From: Anaerolineae bacterium
Lineage (GTDB): Bacteria > Chloroflexota > Anaerolineae > Aggregatilineales > UBA2796
NCBI GenBank assembly: GCA_019637615.1
Contig: JAHBVJ010000002.1
Coordinates: 342,023 to 406,022, forward strand
Length of the DNA: 64,000 bases
Reading direction: 5' to 3'
Below, one piece after another: positions 9,526 through 17,613 of this stretch. The notes beneath the pieces are model-generated. The model was not told the DNA's origin. It was given only the letters and a program-made list of their open reading frames with translations, and did not search any database. Numbering within the stretch: the first letter of the stretch is position 1; every line of letters starts with the position of its first letter. The position numbers and the translations under genes were made by a program.

Positions 9526-11112
9526 ATGACCCAACCACAGCCTGATCAACAAGTCATCATCATCGGCGCAGGATTAGCGGGCATGACCGCCGGTCTCCAT
9601 CTTGCGCGGCGCGGACTATCCGTGCTCCTGCTCGAAGCTGATCCAAACTTTCCCGGCGGCAGATTGCAGGGCGGGGCAGCGGTGACGCTGGAGCACAACG
9701 GGCGCACATGGTCATTTCCCGGCGAGCACGGACTGCACGGCGTCTGGGGACAGTATCACAATTTACGGGCGATGCTGGCGCGCGAGGACATCGATCCCGG
9801 TTTCGTGCCCGCCAAGGAAGAAGCATGGATACTGCGCCATCCTAAAAGCGCGGTGCAGTGGACGAAAGGTGGCAGCGCCCTCCGTAAGAGCTGGATTCCC
9901 GCACCTTTCCACTATCTGGCACTGTTCATCCGTCCGCGCTTTTTGCAGATGCTTACCCTGCGCGATCTGGCAAGTATGTTCCGCGTGCTTGGCGGCTTGA
10001 TCTTCGCGACTGCTTACGATCCCGCCGTCGAAGATGCCCGCTTGGATCGTTTCACGCTGGCGGATTTCTTCAAGGGGTGGTCGCCCACGCTGCAATCCTT
10101 ATTCTTGGGCTTGGCACGGAATTTCACCTCGGCGCGGCCTGATCAAGTACCTCAAGCGGGGTTTATCGCCTTTTTGCGCTTCTATACCTTGCTGCGGCGC
10201 GATGCGTGGCGCTTTAACTACTTCAACCGTGATTCGCACAGTGCGTTGATAGCCCCACTGCAAGCGCGGATCGAGGCGGCGGGAGGCAAGTTGCAGCTTG
10301 GCGCGCAGGTGACCGACCTGATCCGCGATGGCGAAGGTTGGCGCGTCCAATGGCAGCAACCGCCAAGCAGTGAAGCTGTGCCTGAAGCCGAGAATGAGAT
10401 CAGCGAAGCGAACGCCTCCCACGTGATCCTCGCACTGGACATCCCCGGCGCACGTAAGCTGCTTACGCACAGCTTGAGCGCACACGCCTTAACATGGTCG
10501 ATGGCAGTCCCGTCCGTCGTGGTGCGCTACTGGTTCAACCGCAAGCCCAAAGGAAGCAGCGCGGAGCCGGAAGCGGGCATCTTCACGGGTGAATTCATCC
10601 TCGATAACTATTTCTGGCTGCATCGTATTCAGGCGGTCTTCGGGGACTGGAGTCAGGTCACGGGTGGCAGCGCCGTCGAATGTCACATTTATGGGCCACC
10701 GGAAATATTGCTCGAACCGGACGCCGTGTTATTGGCGCGTGGGTTGCAAGACATCGGGCGCGTGTGGCCTGAGCTGCGCAGTGCCCTCATCACGCAGTCG
10801 ATCCGTCGCAACGCAGCCACGCATTCGCTGTTCAGCGGCAACACCGATCAAGGCTTGAGTGTACAAACGCCTTGGTCACAATTGTGGGCATGTGGCGATT
10901 GGGTGCGTTATCCTCATGGATCGCTGTATATGGAGCGGGCAGTCGTAACCGGGTTAGCGGCAGCCAACGGCGTCCTCACAGCGAAAAACCTGCCCACCTA
11001 TGATATTCAACCCGTCGATCCGCCTGAAATACTCGTGCGGTGGATTGAACGGTTGTTGCGGTGGGTGCGTCGGCGGGCACGGTCTTACGGTCAGCGGCGC
11101 GAGCAAAACTAA
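9526..11112 (+). CDS. FAD-dependent oxidoreductase, phytoene-desaturase/CrtU-like
   Basis: The 528-residue protein opens with a Rossmann motif G-A-G-L-A-G-M (residues 14-20) and a ribose-binding Glu followed by P-G-G-R-L, the pattern of the carotenoid desaturase/amine oxidase superfamily. The middle part (H-G-L-H-G-V-W-G...) and the C-terminal A-C-G-D-W-V motif fit the branch that includes CrtU-like and squalene-related desaturases. No other carotenoid genes are in the window, so the substrate is open. A C-terminal basic tail with many arginines is unusual and may contact the membrane. The start ATG has only a weak ribosome-binding site. Confidence 0.75.
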   Translation: MTQPQPDQQVIIIGAGLAGMTAGLHLARRGLSVLLLEADPNFPGGRLQGGAAVTLEHNGRTWSFPGEHGLHGVWGQYHNLRAMLAREDIDPGFVPAKEEAWILRHPKSAVQWTKGGSALRKSWIPAPFHYLALFIRPRFLQMLTLRDLASMFRVLGGLIFATAYDPAVEDARLDRFTLADFFKGWSPTLQSLFLGLARNFTSARPDQVPQAGFIAFLRFYTLLRRDAWRFNYFNRDSHSALIAPLQARIEAAGGKLQLGAQVTDLIRDGEGWRVQWQQPPSSEAVPEAENEISEANASHVILALDIPGARKLLTHSLSAHALTWSMAVPSVVVRYWFNRKPKGSSAEPEAGIFTGEFILDNYFWLHRIQAVFGDWSQVTGGSAVECHIYGPPEILLEPDAVLLARGLQDIGRVWPELRSALITQSIRRNAATHSLFSGNTDQGLSVQTPWSQLWACGDWVRYPHGSLYMERAVVTGLAAANGVLTAKNLPTYDIQPVDPPEILVRWIERLLRWVRRRARSYGQRREQN

Positions 11113-11137
11113 CGATGGAAATCTATCGAACATGCGT

Positions 11138-11143
11138 TATAAT
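11138..11143 (+). promoter_or_regulatory. Candidate -10 element for the MBL gene
   Basis: A perfect TATAAT lies 49 bases before the start at 11192. No convincing -35 was found at 16-18 bases upstream, so only the -10 is proposed. Confidence 0.3.
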
Positions 11144-11191
11144 CAACCCGTTTGTTGCGCAGGTTCATGAGTACAAATAACAGGATTTGGT

Positions 11192-11827
11192 ATGGAAATC
11201 ACATGGTACGGGCATAGCTGTTTTCGGTTGGCGGATCGCGGGAAAGCTACCATTATTACTGATCCCTTTGGCGATTCGATTGGGTATGATGTACCCAAGC
11301 TTAAAGGCGATGTGGTAACGATCAGCCATGATGCACCGGGGCACAACAACTATGCTGCCGTTAAGAACTTCCAGCGCATCCTTGCTGGCCCCGGCGAATA
11401 TGAGATCGGTGGTGTATTCATCATCGGCGCGGCGATGCATAACCTGACGACCGATCCCCCCAAACGGAATGTCGCCTATCTGTTTGACTTCGATGGGTTG
11501 AAGGTAGCGCATTTGGGCGACCTCGATCACGTGCCAGCGCAATCCACGGTGGAAGACTTGGGCGAGGTTCACATCGCCTTGGTGCCCGTTGGCGGCGGTG
11601 GTGGCTTGAACGCGACACAGGCGGCGGAAGTGGTCAATCTGCTGGAGCCGAAGCTGGTCATCCCAATGCACTACAAGACGGATGAGAGTCTGCTGGAGCT
11701 AGAAACGGCGGAACGTTTCCTCAAGGAAATGGGCGTCAGCCGTATTCAACAGGGCGATGTATTCAAGGTCACGGCGAGCGCGTTGCCAGAGCAAACGCAG
11801 ATCGTCGTGTTAGGATTGAGTAAGTAG
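11192..11827 (+). CDS. MBL-fold metal-dependent hydrolase (UlaG-like, COG2220)
   Basis: The 211-residue protein begins M-E-I-T-W-Y-G-H-S-C-F and has D-P-F-G shortly after, typical of the COG2220 branch of metallo-beta-lactamase folds. Further candidate metal ligands are in S-H-D-A-P-G-H, H-L-G-D-L-D-H and I-P-M-H-Y-K-T. The canonical HxHxDH is replaced, as is common in this branch. Members hydrolyse phosphoester or lactone bonds, but the substrate cannot be told here. The small gene at 11853 follows after 25 bases and is probably in the same transcript. Confidence 0.85.
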   Translation: MEITWYGHSCFRLADRGKATIITDPFGDSIGYDVPKLKGDVVTISHDAPGHNNYAAVKNFQRILAGPGEYEIGGVFIIGAAMHNLTTDPPKRNVAYLFDFDGLKVAHLGDLDHVPAQSTVEDLGEVHIALVPVGGGGGLNATQAAEVVNLLEPKLVIPMHYKTDESLLELETAERFLKEMGVSRIQQGDVFKVTASALPEQTQIVVLGLSK

Positions 11828-11852
11828 AGTTCAGCGAGAGGAACGCGGAGCG

Positions 11853-12158
11853 ATGCAAATCAAGGTGATCATGAGTTGGGATATTAAGCCGGGACGCAGC
11901 GAGGAATATTTTGAATTCGTCGTGCGGGATTTTGCGCCGTCGTTCCAACGCATTGGCTGGCAGATGACTGAAGCATGGTTAACCGCCTACGGGGAACGCC
12001 CTCAGATCATGGTGGGCGCGCTGGCGGATAACTTACCACAAATGAAAAAGATGTTGGCAAGCGAAGAGTGGAAAGAACTTCACGATAAGCTGCTTCAGTA
12101 CGTCACCAACTATTCGCAGAAGATCATCCGCGCGACGCCGTTCTTCCCATTAGTGTAA
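11853..12158 (+). CDS. Small protein, probable dimeric alpha-beta barrel fold
   Basis: This 101-residue protein has a ribosome-binding site rich in G and A just before ATG 11853. The pattern M-Q-I-K-V-I-M-S-W-D-I-K-P-G-R at the start, a central amphipathic helix and W-L-T-A-Y-G-E-R-P-Q-I-M-V-G are reminiscent of NIPSNAP/ABM-type ferredoxin-like barrels. I do not recognise a specific family or function. It probably shares a transcript with the MBL hydrolase. Confidence 0.6.
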   Translation: MQIKVIMSWDIKPGRSEEYFEFVVRDFAPSFQRIGWQMTEAWLTAYGERPQIMVGALADNLPQMKKMLASEEWKELHDKLLQYVTNYSQKIIRATPFFPLV

Positions 12159-12173
12159 AAGTTAGTGTAAAAG
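12150..12173 (+). repeat. 12-base tandem duplication at a stop codon
   Basis: Two exact copies of TTAGTGTAAAAG stand side by side, the first containing the last codons and TAA of the gene ending at 12158. The second copy supplies a backup in sequence but is not translated. Confidence 0.8.
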
Positions 12174-12175
12174 AT

Positions 12176-12197
12176 GGGCGAGTGTTGATACTCGCCC
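12176..12197. terminator. Bidirectional terminator between convergent genes
   Basis: GGGCGAGT (12176-12183) pairs perfectly with ACTCGCCC (12190-12197) across a 6-base loop. It lies between the plus-strand gene ending at 12158 and the minus-strand MFS gene ending at 12207. The minus-strand side has the better T-rich tail. Confidence 0.7.
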
Positions 12198-12206
12198 CTT
12201 GCATCC

Positions 12207-13382
12207 CTAATCCTGCCCGCTGACAGGGGACATCATGCCTGTTGGGGTTGGTCGCGGCGTGACCAACGGCGATACGAGCAGCAAAATGATGGCGGCAACG
12301 AAGGTGACGATGATGCCGCCGTTCTGCCCGTTACCTAGCTGCCCCTGCAAGCGCGGCATGATGATCACGCTGACGTTGCCCATCGCCATCACAATGCCGG
12401 AGGCGGTGCCAAAATTAGCAGGGAATGCCGTGCGCAGCAGTCCCAACGCCGATGGGAACACTGGCCCGCAGCCCAAGCCTACCAAAGTCGCACAAATCAC
12501 AGATGCGGGTGCTGAGGCTCCGAACAGCAGCAGACCAGCCGAGCCGAGGCCAATCGTAATAATCCCGATGCGCAGCCATGTCGGGGCAGATACACGCGTG
12601 CCGAGCAAGCTGATGATGCCGCGTCCAGCCGTGAAGCCGCCCCAGAACAGGGATGTCGCCAGCGCGGCAATAGCTTCCGGCGCACTAGCCGCCAAGCGTA
12701 GTTGTGTGAAGATCCATGCGCCAAAACTGACTTCCATGCCCACATACACAAATAACAAGATTACGAACGGCATTAAGGCCGCTAACGATAATCCATGAGC
12801 ACTTGTAGTATGCGTAATCGGCACCTGTTTCGGTACGGGAATCGACAGCCCGACGAAAAATAGCGCGACCAACAGCGCGAAAATGAAACCAGTCATATAG
12901 GCCAGCAAGTAATTGTGTTGGCTGAGTGCCACATTGACCAACTGCGGGCCGAGGATCGCGCCGATTCCATAAGTGAAATTGAGCAAATTGATGTTCACCG
13001 CCGCACGATCGGGTCGAAGGCGAGTCACAGCGACATTGCAGCCCACTAGCAGCGATCCCATGCCTACACCGTAGATGATCATCGCGAAATAAGCCACGCC
13101 CAGAATCGGCGTATTGATGAGCAGGAACAAGGCAGCCGCCATTAGTGCTGCGCCTGTGAACAACACATAACGCGCGTTGATGCGATCCAGCAGACGCCCC
13201 GCCAGCAGAACGGCGACCGTGCCACCTATCGCTTGGATCGAGGTGAAGTTGGCACCGTCGGCTAGGGGGATTCCGTAGCGTCCTGTTAAATTAGCATAGG
13301 TCGGGCCGATCATATTGCCAGTGATGCCGACCATCACAAATGCAGCATTGCAAAGAAGCACACCCGGATTGAGTGTTGGCAT
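12207..13382 (-). CDS. Major facilitator superfamily transporter
   Basis: The 391-residue protein has about 12 hydrophobic segments and the MFS layout of two six-helix halves. A loop with L-L-A-G-R-L-L-D-R-I-N-A-R-Y after the second helix is the conserved MFS motif A region. The family exchanges small solutes with protons or other ions. Resemblance to the FucP-like or multidrug groups is only general, so no substrate is given. No regulator or enzyme is adjacent. It is convergent with the MBL operon and divergent from the SH3 protein gene. Confidence 0.85.
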   Translation of the reverse strand: MPTLNPGVLLCNAAFVMVGITGNMIGPTYANLTGRYGIPLADGANFTSIQAIGGTVAVLLAGRLLDRINARYVLFTGAALMAAALFLLINTPILGVAYFAMIIYGVGMGSLLVGCNVAVTRLRPDRAAVNINLLNFTYGIGAILGPQLVNVALSQHNYLLAYMTGFIFALLVALFFVGLSIPVPKQVPITHTTSAHGLSLAALMPFVILLFVYVGMEVSFGAWIFTQLRLAASAPEAIAALATSLFWGGFTAGRGIISLLGTRVSAPTWLRIGIITIGLGSAGLLLFGASAPASVICATLVGLGCGPVFPSALGLLRTAFPANFGTASGIVMAMGNVSVIIMPRLQGQLGNGQNGGIIVTFVAAIILLLVSPLVTPRPTPTGMMSPVSGQD

Positions 13383-13565
13383 GAATGAAATAGCCTTATC
13401 GTTTATTCTGTCCGTTGCGTTTTGGGGGAGTTCGGACGTTTATACGCACAATAGTAGACTCACGTGAGAGTGCTGGCAATCCCCAATCCGGCGGACAGTC
13501 ACACGCTGGACGCGAGATCGAGATGCCATTACAATGAACGCTGGCAGCCGCTGTACAAAGAGGGA

Positions 13566-14474
13566 ATGAACCTAGTGCGCGTTTCGAAAATCTTGATTGT
13601 TGTCTCGTGTATCGCAAGTTTGCTGCTTGCTGCGCTGCCATATTCGTCTGTTCACTCTGAGGCGGAGCAGCGTGGGACACCAACCCCGATTGTGACTGAG
13701 ACTGCCACCACTGCGAGTGAGTTCCTGTTTGGCCCCAAAACTGGCAATCTGAAATTCCCGCTCGATTTCGTGGAAACCGGATTGAAAGTGCGCGATTTCA
13801 GGCTCAAGCTTCGATTTTTTACACCCTACACAGCCGCCGATGGCAACTGGCTGCTGGCGATCTTGTTCCGCACCAAAGGGCGGACGGCGGCTTCGGGCTT
13901 CGCGCTTGGCATCACGGCAGGTGCGGAATGGGCGCTGTCTAGTCTGGGGCCAAACAGCCAACAAGTCACGCTGGATAGTGGACGGTTGCCACAGTTGAAG
14001 ATCAATGCGGGCGATTATAACGACATCGAACTAACCGTAGATGGGGATTTCGGTGTGCTGGTCATCAACGATGAAGAAATCGCTACGTTAGCGTTGTTTA
14101 ATTTGCGTGGCGACGCCGTCGATGAAGACTTGCTGGTCGGCGTGTTCGGCAATCGCGATGACAAGCTGGCACACTACGAAAACCTGACCGTAGCCAGCAG
14201 TCAGAGCAATCCCGATCTCACACTGACGCGGACGCCGGGCGTATCGATTCCCTGTCTGGTGACGACCCTGCGCGCTACGGCGCTGCTGGAACAGCCGGAT
14301 CGGAATGCTGCGCGGGTGGTTTCCGTGCCGGGGCAAAAACGGCTGGAAGGCTACGGTCTATCGTCAGATTTGCTGTGGGTCAAGGTGCGTTATGGTGGGC
14401 AAGAGGGTTGGGTGATCCGCTTTTCGGTGAACGTGGGTAACGGGTGCGCTGATTTGCCGATTGAGGAGCCATAG
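13566..14474 (+). CDS. Secreted protein with a concanavalin-like domain and C-terminal SH3-like domain
   Basis: An upstream extension of the frame to 13464 is unlikely because it precedes a clear signal peptide beginning at ATG 13566 or GTG 13575. GAGGG at 13560-13564 is very close to the ATG and better spaced for the GTG. The 303-residue product has a signal peptide to about residue 22, then a beta-sandwich resembling the domains of the protein at 8158 (L-L-A-I-L-F-R-T-K-G and G-V-L-V-I-N-D-E-E). At the C-terminus is a bacterial SH3 domain containing T-A-L-L-E-Q-P-D-R-N-A and W-V-K-V-R-Y-G-G-Q-E-G-W-V. It is likely exported and surface-associated; no enzymatic role is seen. Confidence 0.75.
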   Translation: MNLVRVSKILIVVSCIASLLLAALPYSSVHSEAEQRGTPTPIVTETATTASEFLFGPKTGNLKFPLDFVETGLKVRDFRLKLRFFTPYTAADGNWLLAILFRTKGRTAASGFALGITAGAEWALSSLGPNSQQVTLDSGRLPQLKINAGDYNDIELTVDGDFGVLVINDEEIATLALFNLRGDAVDEDLLVGVFGNRDDKLAHYENLTVASSQSNPDLTLTRTPGVSIPCLVTTLRATALLEQPDRNAARVVSVPGQKRLEGYGLSSDLLWVKVRYGGQEGWVIRFSVNVGNGCADLPIEEP

Positions 14475-14539
14475 CCGTCAGAAACGCGTTAGACGGGCAT
14501 CGCGCTTCGTATTAATGATTGCCATTCACGCGGTTTTCC

Positions 14540-14569
14540 ACTAAAATGCACTTGTTTGATCATTTTAGT
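14540..14569 (+). promoter_or_regulatory. Perfect inverted repeat upstream of the Suv3-like helicase
   Basis: ACTAAAATG (14540-14548) and CATTTTAGT (14561-14569) are perfect inverted arms separated by 12 bases, 26 bases before the helicase start. It could be an operator for a dimeric regulator or an RNA hairpin in the leader. Confidence 0.4.
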
Positions 14570-14595
14570 TGTATCGGTAGTACACAATAGCATAC

Positions 14596-17493
14596 ATGAA
14601 TACCACGCCCATTCGGTTGCAGTTTACGGCACAGCTTGTCGCTGATTTGCTGGCAGCCTCGCCAGAAGGCTTTTTCAACCGAGCAGAGCTTGATGCTCAA
14701 CGGCTTGGAGTCGGAAGTCGAGCAAAAGCCATCGCTCAGGCAGTACAAGAGAAGAAAATCGGACTTGTCGGTAACTACGTCTTTGATCTAAGCCGCCTAA
14801 CCGCCGACCAAGTGCGTCAACACAGTCTACTATTCCCCGGCATGGTGCCGCAAACCAGCGCCCTTGACGGTTCAATCACGCTCCCACCAGTAGCGACACG
14901 TCAACGTGAACGCCAAGAGCAACTGGCGGTGATGAACGATCCGATCATGCAGCGCTTGGTCGCGGCGTTCGCTGGCACCATCGGCTACATGCCCGCCCCG
15001 GAATTGATCCATGATGTCACTGAGGACACAGCGCTCAACTCACTGGTTGGCTTGAATATGCTTAAGCGCGCGGGCGATCTCGTGTTCGATCCGCTGCTCA
15101 TTTCGCGGGCTTCGATCAACGTGGTGCAGAAACGGGAAACCTTAGCGCCCGTGCGCAAAGAAATCTTCGACAAGTTGGCAGCTTTGCCCGGTCAGACCAT
15201 CGCGCGGGTAGACCTTGTCGAGAAATATGGCTCCAAAACGCTGCAAAGCGTGATCGACTCCGGCGGATTGGTGACTTACACTGTACAGATTCCGCTAGGT
15301 GAGTCGGTCTGGGTACGGCTCGAAGAAGCCGATCCTGATGAAGCCATGAACGCCGCCATCGAAGCGACGCGCCCGAAGGATGAAGATTGGCAGGTCGCGC
15401 TCGATTATTGCGGTGATGTGCTGCGGCATGATGGTGAAGACGGCCCTACGCGCCGTGAACAGACTATCGCGCGCTCATACACCATTCCACAAGCAGCGGC
15501 ACGCGTTGGCCTGTTCAAAGAAACATTGCAGACCGCGATCACATCCCGTCAGATTATCGCGTTCGTTGATCCTGAAGGCTATCAGCGTATTCCTGCCTAC
15601 GAGATCAACGACATCCTGACCGAACCGCAAATGCACGAATCAATTGCTGAATTGGAATTTGTGCGGGTCAAGGAATTGCAGGTTGCCATCGATGAACCGC
15701 GTGAGCAAATCGTGCGGCAAAAACTGCGCAAGGTACGCGGCGGGCCGAGCCAGAACAAGTATCGTTGGGGACAAATCCGCGATCTGTTCTTTGATGACGA
15801 GATCACACTGCGGGAGTTCAAACAACTATACCATTCGCGTAAAGCGGCGTGGGAAAATCAAGAAGCTGACCGCTTGCAGGAAATGCGCCGTCAGCGTGAG
15901 GAAGCCCGCGCCAAGGAACGTGCGCAGCGCGAAGAAGAACGCCGTCAGCGTGAGGAACTGCGCGCCCGATTGTTAGCGGCTTTCCCCGCGTGGCAGCACG
16001 CCGGACGCGTCGATCAGCGCATCATCTTCCATGTTGGCCCACCCAACAGCGGCAAAACCCATAACGCGCTGGAGCGGTTGGCACAGGTGCAATCGGGCTG
16101 GTATCTCGCGCCTCTGCGGTTGTTGGCCTTCGAAGTCTTTGAACGGCTGAACAAGCGCGGCGTGCCTTGCAATTTGCTGACGGGTGAAGAGCACATCGAA
16201 ATTCCCGGCGCGATGATCACGGCGGCGACGATTGAGATGTTCAACCCATCGCAAAGTGGTGACTGCGTCGTGATCGATGAAGCACAAATGCTGGCTGATC
16301 CCGACCGTGGTTGGGCATGGACACGCGCCATGATGGAAGCCGAGTCGCCCGAAATCTATGTGATCGGCCCGTCGCACGCGACGACGCTGATCCAGAAATT
16401 GGCGACTGTGGCGGCGATCCCGCTGGATACGGCAGAGCATCAGCGTCTTGCGCCGCTGCAAGTGGCGGAACGCGCATGGCCCATCGAACGCATCCCGCCG
16501 CGCACGATTCTGGTTGCTTTCTCGCGCTCGATGGTGCTGCGCCTGAAGTCTGCCTTGGAGCAGCGTGGTCGTTCGGTCTCGGTCGTGTATGGCAACTTGC
16601 CGCCGGAAGTGCGCCGCAAGCAAGCGGATCGTTTTGCGGATGGCGAAACCGAGATTTGCGTGGCGACGGACGCCGTCGGCATGGGCTTGAACCTGCCCGC
16701 CGATCATGTCTGCTTCTTCGAGCTGTCGAAGTTCGACGGCAGAGAAAACCGTCCCCTGACGCCAAGCGAAGTGCATCAGATCGGTGGACGCGCGGGACGT
16801 TTCGGCCTCTCGCAAGCGGGCGAAGTGGGCGCGACGACCAAACGCGAACTTAAGATTTTACAGGGATTATACAGCCGTCAGCCGGAAGAGTTGACACATG
16901 CCCGTGTCGCGCCGACCGTGGAAGACCTTGAACTGATCCCCGGTAGCTTGGCGCGGCGTTTTGCACAGTGGCGTGAGCTTCAATCTATCCCTGACTCGCT
17001 GCGCGGCGTGATCAAGCCCGCCGACATCGATGAGCGGATTGCGCTGGCCTCGATGCTCAGTGATAAAGAAGTCAACCAGCTTGGGCTGCCCACGGCGGTG
17101 CAGTTGGTGAACGCTCCGACGCGCGAAATCAGCCGTCCGTACTGGTTGAGCTGCGCCAAGGCGATCCTGCGCGGGATCGATATGCCGCTGCCGCCGGAAG
17201 CGCCGTTCATCATCAATGACACGCACGAACTCGATAAGACTGAAGAGTCAATCGCATGTGCTGACATTTATCTGTGGTTGGCGAACCGCAAAGAATTCAC
17301 CCGTCACGGGATTCAGGATAACCATGTGCGCGAGATGCGCTTGGCATGGTCGATGAGCATCGACGCGGCGCTGCTCAAACGGGTCGATACCGCCGCGCGC
17401 TGCATCAGCTGCCGCAAGAAACTGCCGCTCAATCATCGCTTTAGCCTGTGCGATGAATGCTACCAATCGCGCTGGGTCAATCGCTACTGGTAA
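14596..17493 (+). CDS. Suv3-like DExH-type RNA helicase with long N-terminal extension and C-terminal zinc ribbon
   Basis: The helicase core of this 965-residue protein resembles mitochondrial SUV3. Walker A is G-P-P-N-S-G-K-T at 481-488, motif II is D-E-A-Q at 561-564, and the second RecA domain contains T-D-A-V-G-M-G-L-N-L and Q-I-G-G-R-A-G-R-F-G near 728. Residues 1-480 are an extension with several wing-like or helical segments and a charged coiled coil (about 425-460, rich in E, R and Q) just before Walker A. Residues 936-955 form a CX2C-X12-CX2C zinc ribbon. SUV3 unwinds RNA for degradation by exoribonucleases in mitochondria, and related bacterial proteins are less studied. A role in RNA turnover is inferred. 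No nuclease gene is adjacent. No good ribosome-binding site precedes ATG 14596. Confidence 0.88.
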   Translation: MNTTPIRLQFTAQLVADLLAASPEGFFNRAELDAQRLGVGSRAKAIAQAVQEKKIGLVGNYVFDLSRLTADQVRQHSLLFPGMVPQTSALDGSITLPPVATRQRERQEQLAVMNDPIMQRLVAAFAGTIGYMPAPELIHDVTEDTALNSLVGLNMLKRAGDLVFDPLLISRASINVVQKRETLAPVRKEIFDKLAALPGQTIARVDLVEKYGSKTLQSVIDSGGLVTYTVQIPLGESVWVRLEEADPDEAMNAAIEATRPKDEDWQVALDYCGDVLRHDGEDGPTRREQTIARSYTIPQAAARVGLFKETLQTAITSRQIIAFVDPEGYQRIPAYEINDILTEPQMHESIAELEFVRVKELQVAIDEPREQIVRQKLRKVRGGPSQNKYRWGQIRDLFFDDEITLREFKQLYHSRKAAWENQEADRLQEMRRQREEARAKERAQREEERRQREELRARLLAAFPAWQHAGRVDQRIIFHVGPPNSGKTHNALERLAQVQSGWYLAPLRLLAFEVFERLNKRGVPCNLLTGEEHIEIPGAMITAATIEMFNPSQSGDCVVIDEAQMLADPDRGWAWTRAMMEAESPEIYVIGPSHATTLIQKLATVAAIPLDTAEHQRLAPLQVAERAWPIERIPPRTILVAFSRSMVLRLKSALEQRGRSVSVVYGNLPPEVRRKQADRFADGETEICVATDAVGMGLNLPADHVCFFELSKFDGRENRPLTPSEVHQIGGRAGRFGLSQAGEVGATTKRELKILQGLYSRQPEELTHARVAPTVEDLELIPGSLARRFAQWRELQSIPDSLRGVIKPADIDERIALASMLSDKEVNQLGLPTAVQLVNAPTREISRPYWLSCAKAILRGIDMPLPPEAPFIINDTHELDKTEESIACADIYLWLANRKEFTRHGIQDNHVREMRLAWSMSIDAALLKRVDTAARCISCRKKLPLNHRFSLCDECYQSRWVNRYW

Positions 17494-17556
17494 AAAGTAG
17501 TGCTGAGTGCTACGTCCTTAGTGCCCGGTAAAGCTCAGTAAAGATAGTTTGCAACT

Positions 17557-17584
17557 CCCCTTCTACCGTGCAGGTATGAAGGGG
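17557..17584. terminator. Hairpin between convergent genes
   Basis: A stem of 11 pairs with one bulged base (17557-17567 with 17573-17584) and a 5-base loop lies between the helicase (plus) and glycosylase (minus) genes. T-rich tails are weak on both sides. Confidence 0.55.
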
Positions 17585-17613
17585 AAAAGTCTCTATACGC
17601 CTGATAGCCTTTC

